Part shown: positions 43,196 to 47,361 of the stretch, one piece after another | Layout: the number at the start of each line of letters is the position of its first letter | Numbering within the stretch: the stretch's first letter is position 1 | DNA from: Macrocybe gigantea | Lineage: Eukaryota > Basidiomycota > Agaricomycetes > Agaricales > Callistosporiaceae | DNA length: 47,361 nucleotides | Direction of reading: 5' to 3' | NCBI GenBank assembly: GCA_011319805.1 | Contig: SJRY01000067.1 | Span: 1 to 47,361 of the forward strand | Made by a program: the position numbers and the translations under genes | The notes under the pieces: generated by a model | Told to the model about the DNA's origin: nothing | Database searches by the model: none | Seen by the model: the letters and a program-made list of their open reading frames with translations, nothing else

Positions 43196-46100
43196 ATGTC
43201 GCTTATATCCAGCATCGCGCGGCAGCATACACACTGCCAGGATTACGATGAGAAGAAGATCGAGAAGGATGCCATACAAGTCGCCAGCCGTCCACCGACC
43301 ATGAATGAGAAGGATGAATACCTGGATGAGAAAGGTTATAGGGCAGAGGATGCGACTGAGGATGTCTATGCCGAAGGTCCACGGCTCATTGACCTCGGAG
43401 AAGATGGGAAGGAGAGGCCAATCGGTAGCTCGGGCCAACATTAAACCCTTCTGCTACTTACTGCATATCTGATAGAAAACGACGCTGATTATTCTACTCG
43501 GCTTATTTCCCTTGATGATGACACTACGCTCCCATTTTTACGTTTAGAATGTGGTTTTTGTCTCTTGGTCTTTCTTGCTTTGGGGCTGTTCTCGGCCAAA
43601 TTTTCGTGCGTCCCACTCGTGCAGAAAAAGAAAATCCAGCTGACCCTCACAGTATTTTCGACCTCAAACAGTGAGTCTGTGTATTAATCGTGACTACGAA
43701 TACTCATCTTGCTTGCAGGTCTATGTCAGTCAACTATTTTTGCAGTCAGCAGTATTCAAAATCTTCAGAATCATTCTCATATTTTTTTTAGATCATTTCA
43801 TATATTATGGGCAAGGTATGCAAGCCGATAGCAAAACTGCCACCTTCAAAATGACTATAACAGTTACCAGGCCCTCGAAGAAATTATTCCTGGTCCTGGT
43901 GACAATTCCCGAATTAAGACGTCAGACAATCGTTTTTGCAGGTTTGAAATTTTCTACATCTCTTTGTCCTGCAGCAATAATTTTGCGGACTCCATAGGTG
44001 GATGAATCCAGGGCCTTTCAGTATGTTCCAATGTTGAATCGCAATGGATCTATCTCGATCCATTGGCTGTAGATCTCAAGGAGCACGTTGCTATCACTAT
44101 AATGTCATCGACCGCATCGTCGTCTGCACTTGCCATCAGCATATTTGCTGCACAAGATCTGTATTACAATGTGCGACCTAATCCGCTGTTGGTATTTTCA
44201 CGTAAGTCACTTGAAGAGTCAAGCCTAGGCGTTACTGATACTTAACCTTTAGCCTTATTGGATCGCAACTTATTGGCTATGGCACTGCTGGTGGGTTATT
44301 TAGTTGTTGTCCTCCACTCCACCCTCATTGTCTGTGGTGTAGGCATCATGCGGAGCTTCCTCGTCTACCCAACCTTTGCTGTTTACCCACAACTGATGCC
44401 TCAGGTCCAACTCTTTGATGCACTGCATAGAGGGCAAGCAGCCATCATGCAGAGGAAGCGTTTCAAGTTCTTCTGGATTATATTTATTGCTATCTTCATT
44501 TGGGAATGGTTCCCAGTATGTCTTGATGTTAGTTGGAAGTACAAACGGAATAGTGCTGATGCATGTTTCTAGGAATATATTGCTCCGTATGTTCGTATCT
44601 ACAAACTATGTGCAGATGCTGATCATGTACTACTGTGTGCGCCCCAGAACTTTGACTGGTATCAGCATCTTTTGTCTAGCAAACCAAAATAGTGCATGGT
44701 TCACTCGGATTTTTGGCGCGTCCTGTTCCATCGTGTGCAAATTGTTGATTCATTTGATCGGTCTAACCAAACCTGCTTTCGTCCAGGCGGCGCTGCGGGA
44801 AATGAAGGCTTGGGAGCTTTTTCCTCTCTCTTGACTGGGCATATGTAGGCTCAGGTGGTGGATCTATCGGCTCGCTTTTCACACCTCTCTCTACTCAACT
44901 GTCCCTCTATGCGGGTTGTGCTGTTTGCATGTCTGTCTTTCTATTTCTTCTAAGTATCTCATATTTCACAAAATGCTGAATCTTAATCGCAGGATTGCAT
45001 TCAGTGCCTGCTATGCAATGAATGTTTGGAATACGCAGAATTTCCCATTTCTAACACAACTCTTGTTCTACCAGAATGGTACAATAAAAACTTCATAGCT
45101 TCTGATTCAGCTTCATCTGACATGCAGATAGGAACGGAATACGATCAGTTGGCCATACTGAATGATGATTTCACTCTGAATCCTGACAAACTGGCCCAGC
45201 AAGTAAGCAGTATTCCAATCTGACTGAATTCCTGATGCTCTAATGACCCATCTCACTCAGGGGCTGCCCTGGTATGCAGCATCACAGTTGTTGTTCAAAG
45301 TCAGCAGGACGATGTATATCGGTGGTATGGTGATCGACTATTGCATGAGTTTGGTCTGCTAAACAATTCTGAACTAGCTGCTGTCACCCATTTCCTCCTA
45401 TGGCATTCCCGAACAGTATATAACATTATAATGGATAGCAGGGTATATTCTCTTGCCTCTTTTTTGCGAGCAGAGCTGATCCATCCATCCATAGAAACAC
45501 AGATGTCTGGACCCCCATTATCTCAAAATGAAGGTACGCTCATTTTAAATCTAAGTATCTAACTCAGCTGGCAGTTTTCTGAATTTAATGCAGGTTTATA
45601 AAGAAATTTCGAACTGGTGGTACCTCGCTATGTTCATAGGGATGACTGGCATTTCGCTCGGAACGATATATGCTGCCAAATCAGGTTTGCCATGGTGGGG
45701 CCTTTTCGTAGCGCTTATTTTGGCTTGGATGTTCGTTCCCATCATCGGCACAGTGAGCGAATTAGGACACCTGGAATCGACTCAAGGGACTTATACTTGA
45801 CTCTTCTAGCTGTATGCCACGGTTGGATATGCACCTAGCATTGAAAATATGGTCCAGGTACATCACAGAATCTCACTGTATCATGACTTCCTTGTGAATG
45901 CACTTCACAGATGCTTGGAGGTGCTATCATTCCTGGAAAGCCTGTTGTGAACATGTACTTCACCATGTATGGATATAATCCTGTTTTGCAGTCTCTTGCA
46001 CTCCTCAAAGATTTGAAACTGTAATGTTTACCTGAAATCTTATCAGAAATGATTCTGAAGGCCTGCCCATATAGGGTCAATATACCAAGATTCCGCCACG

Positions 46101-47187
46101 AGTGACGTTCACCGTCCAGGTCATTGGTACAATCATCGTAAGATCAAGTGCATCCGACAGAGTTGGATGATATATTAACTTTGAGGACCAGGGAGGGTTA
46201 TTGAATTTCGTTATTATGAAGGTGCCCATCCAAGTTTGAGATATTGAAGACAGAAAACATTTCTGAGATTATCTGCAGACAATTACCAGCTCCCAGAGAG
46301 AAATTCTCAGAGATGTACAGGGCTCAAATGTCTGGTCGGGTCAACAGGTATATCTAGCCTTTCTAGGGATTCCGGATAGTTATCAATGAGCAATGTCATT
46401 GCTTTAGGTCCAGGCGTACAACAGTGCTGCTATCGCCTGGGAGCACTGGCAAAACCACTCTATGCTACCGGAACCCGCTATGGTGTAAGACTCTTCTCAG
46501 ACATTCGCCTGAGGCTAATGGTTCCACCCGCCCAGTTCGTACCGTACATGCTTCTTGCTGGTCTCGATTCCCGATACCATTTTGGTATCTGCACAAGAAG
46601 TACCCCAAATTTGGCTTCAACTACGTGTTCACACCGATCCTAGTTGGTGCGTTCTCTTGCCGGTGCTGCCTGTTTCGTATTTCATCGCTGAAGCTGTTGA
46701 ACAAGCTGAGCTTGGTTTCTTGAGCGTCGGTATCAACTCGAGCATCTTCTCATCTTTCCTGCTCGCGGTGCTCTCACAGTATTATCTCCGCAAGTGCGTC
46801 CATGCTATCCTCCAGCATCGGTAGTTCTTCTAATGTTCATAGATATCGTGCTACATGGTTCCGTAAATACAAGTCAGCTATGTATTGAAATATGTCCATG
46901 TCAAGTGGAGTCTAATCATGTTCACAGCTTCCTGTTGAGTGCTGCATTGGACGGAGGCACCTCGGTATGTTTGTGAATAATTCCCTGCTTTGACGGGACT
47001 GAAGATAGCGACCAGGTCATGGTTTTCGTCTACACGTTTGCAGTAGGTGGTGGAAGTGGAACGGTTCGACCGTTCCCTACGTGGGCATTGGTGAGTTCCA
47101 AGCCATGGATTCTGGGCTTGAGCGAAGATCGTTCATTATTCGCAGAATCCTAAAGGAAATCCGGACTATTGCAAGCGCCTAACGTGA
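43196..47187 (+). CDS. OPT-family oligopeptide transporter, many introns, frame breaks
   Basis: Proton-coupled small-peptide importer of the plasma membrane, by family. The ATG at 43196 opens an acidic cytosolic N-terminus (MSLISSIARQHTHCQDYDEK), then DYSTRLISLDDD. Spliced segments give YFRPQT, VYVSQLFLQ, ALEEIIPGPGDN, the signature NPGPF (44005-44019) joined by an intron to LKEHVAI, LMPQVQLFDALHRGQ, FFWIIFIAIFIWEWFP, the KIPPR motif (46087-46101), ALDGGTSVMVF and a C-terminal NPKGNPDYCKRLT ending at 47185-47187. The gene has more than fifteen short introns. At three sites the family sequence continues only if one base is added: the T5 run 43535-43539, after CC at 44183-44184, and near the T5CC run 44818-44824. 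No exon is lost, so either the assembly drops bases here or the gene died recently. Confidence 0.85.
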
Positions 47188-47361
47188 CGATGCGTTGCCA
47201 GAAGTTTGGGTGCAATGCCAGCACCTATTTCATGTTTTCAATATTTCCCAACAACCTTGTATGAATGAAGTTACTGTCGTATCAATTTACATGCTCTGGC
47301 CGCTTAAGACAATACTTGAAGCATGAGTACTTATCCAAGCACGAGTTCATCGTGCAACTGA

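Overview
This window looks like nuclear DNA of an agaricomycete fungus (Basidiomycota). Introns are many, short (about 50-110 nt) and mostly GT-AG. The gene content also fits: a CBM1-bearing glucuronoyl esterase, agaricomycete-type P-loop GTPases, a kinase with an HGD catalytic loop, a Cps3/Lee1-type CCCH protein, FRE ferric reductases and a fungal OPT transporter. There is no prokaryotic operon structure. Gene models were built by hand from splice sites and reading-frame continuity; family names come from motif recognition, not searches.

Layout. 0.3-1.8 kb: secreted glucuronoyl esterase (CE15) with a cellulose-binding module. 2.0-5.4 kb: two divergently transcribed GTPase paralogues, the second frame-shifted. 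6.2-8.8 kb: one ten-exon gene joining a degenerate GTPase domain to a protein kinase. 9.5-11.3 kb: a multipass membrane protein with broken frames. 11.7-16 kb: gene relics, including a segment of about 0.5 kb present twice. 16.4-19.8 kb: CCCH zinc-finger protein. 21.2-21.9 kb: small unrecognised gene. 24.3-33.0 kb: a metal-handling block with two tandem ferric reductases and a convergent 62-residue metallothionein. 34.08-34.66 kb: a TA-flanked MITE-like element with perfect terminal inverted repeats. 35-38 kb: pseudogene of a P-loop family. 39.3-41.2 kb: chromodomain protein. 41.5-42.4 kb: short-chain dehydrogenase. 43.2-47.2 kb: OPT peptide transporter.

The best functional group is the metal block. 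The reductases would reduce Fe(III)/Cu(II) at the cell surface and the metallothionein would bind copper or zinc inside. The second reductase has two GATA-type iron-regulator sites upstream. The two reductases share intron positions, including an 11-nt micro-exon, and the second appears to use two GC-AG introns where the first uses GT-AG.

A caution runs through the annotation. Several otherwise well-conserved genes need a one-base correction, often at a short homopolymer (CCCH, SDR, OPT, second GTPase, membrane protein, 21.5-kb gene). Some may be assembly errors and some true decay. True decay is clearest in the 35-38 kb gene and the 11.7-16 kb relics, which carry in-frame nonsense codons. 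No tRNA, rRNA or CRISPR array was recognised. I did not find a wholly new system; the most unusual gene is the pseudo-GTPase-kinase fusion.
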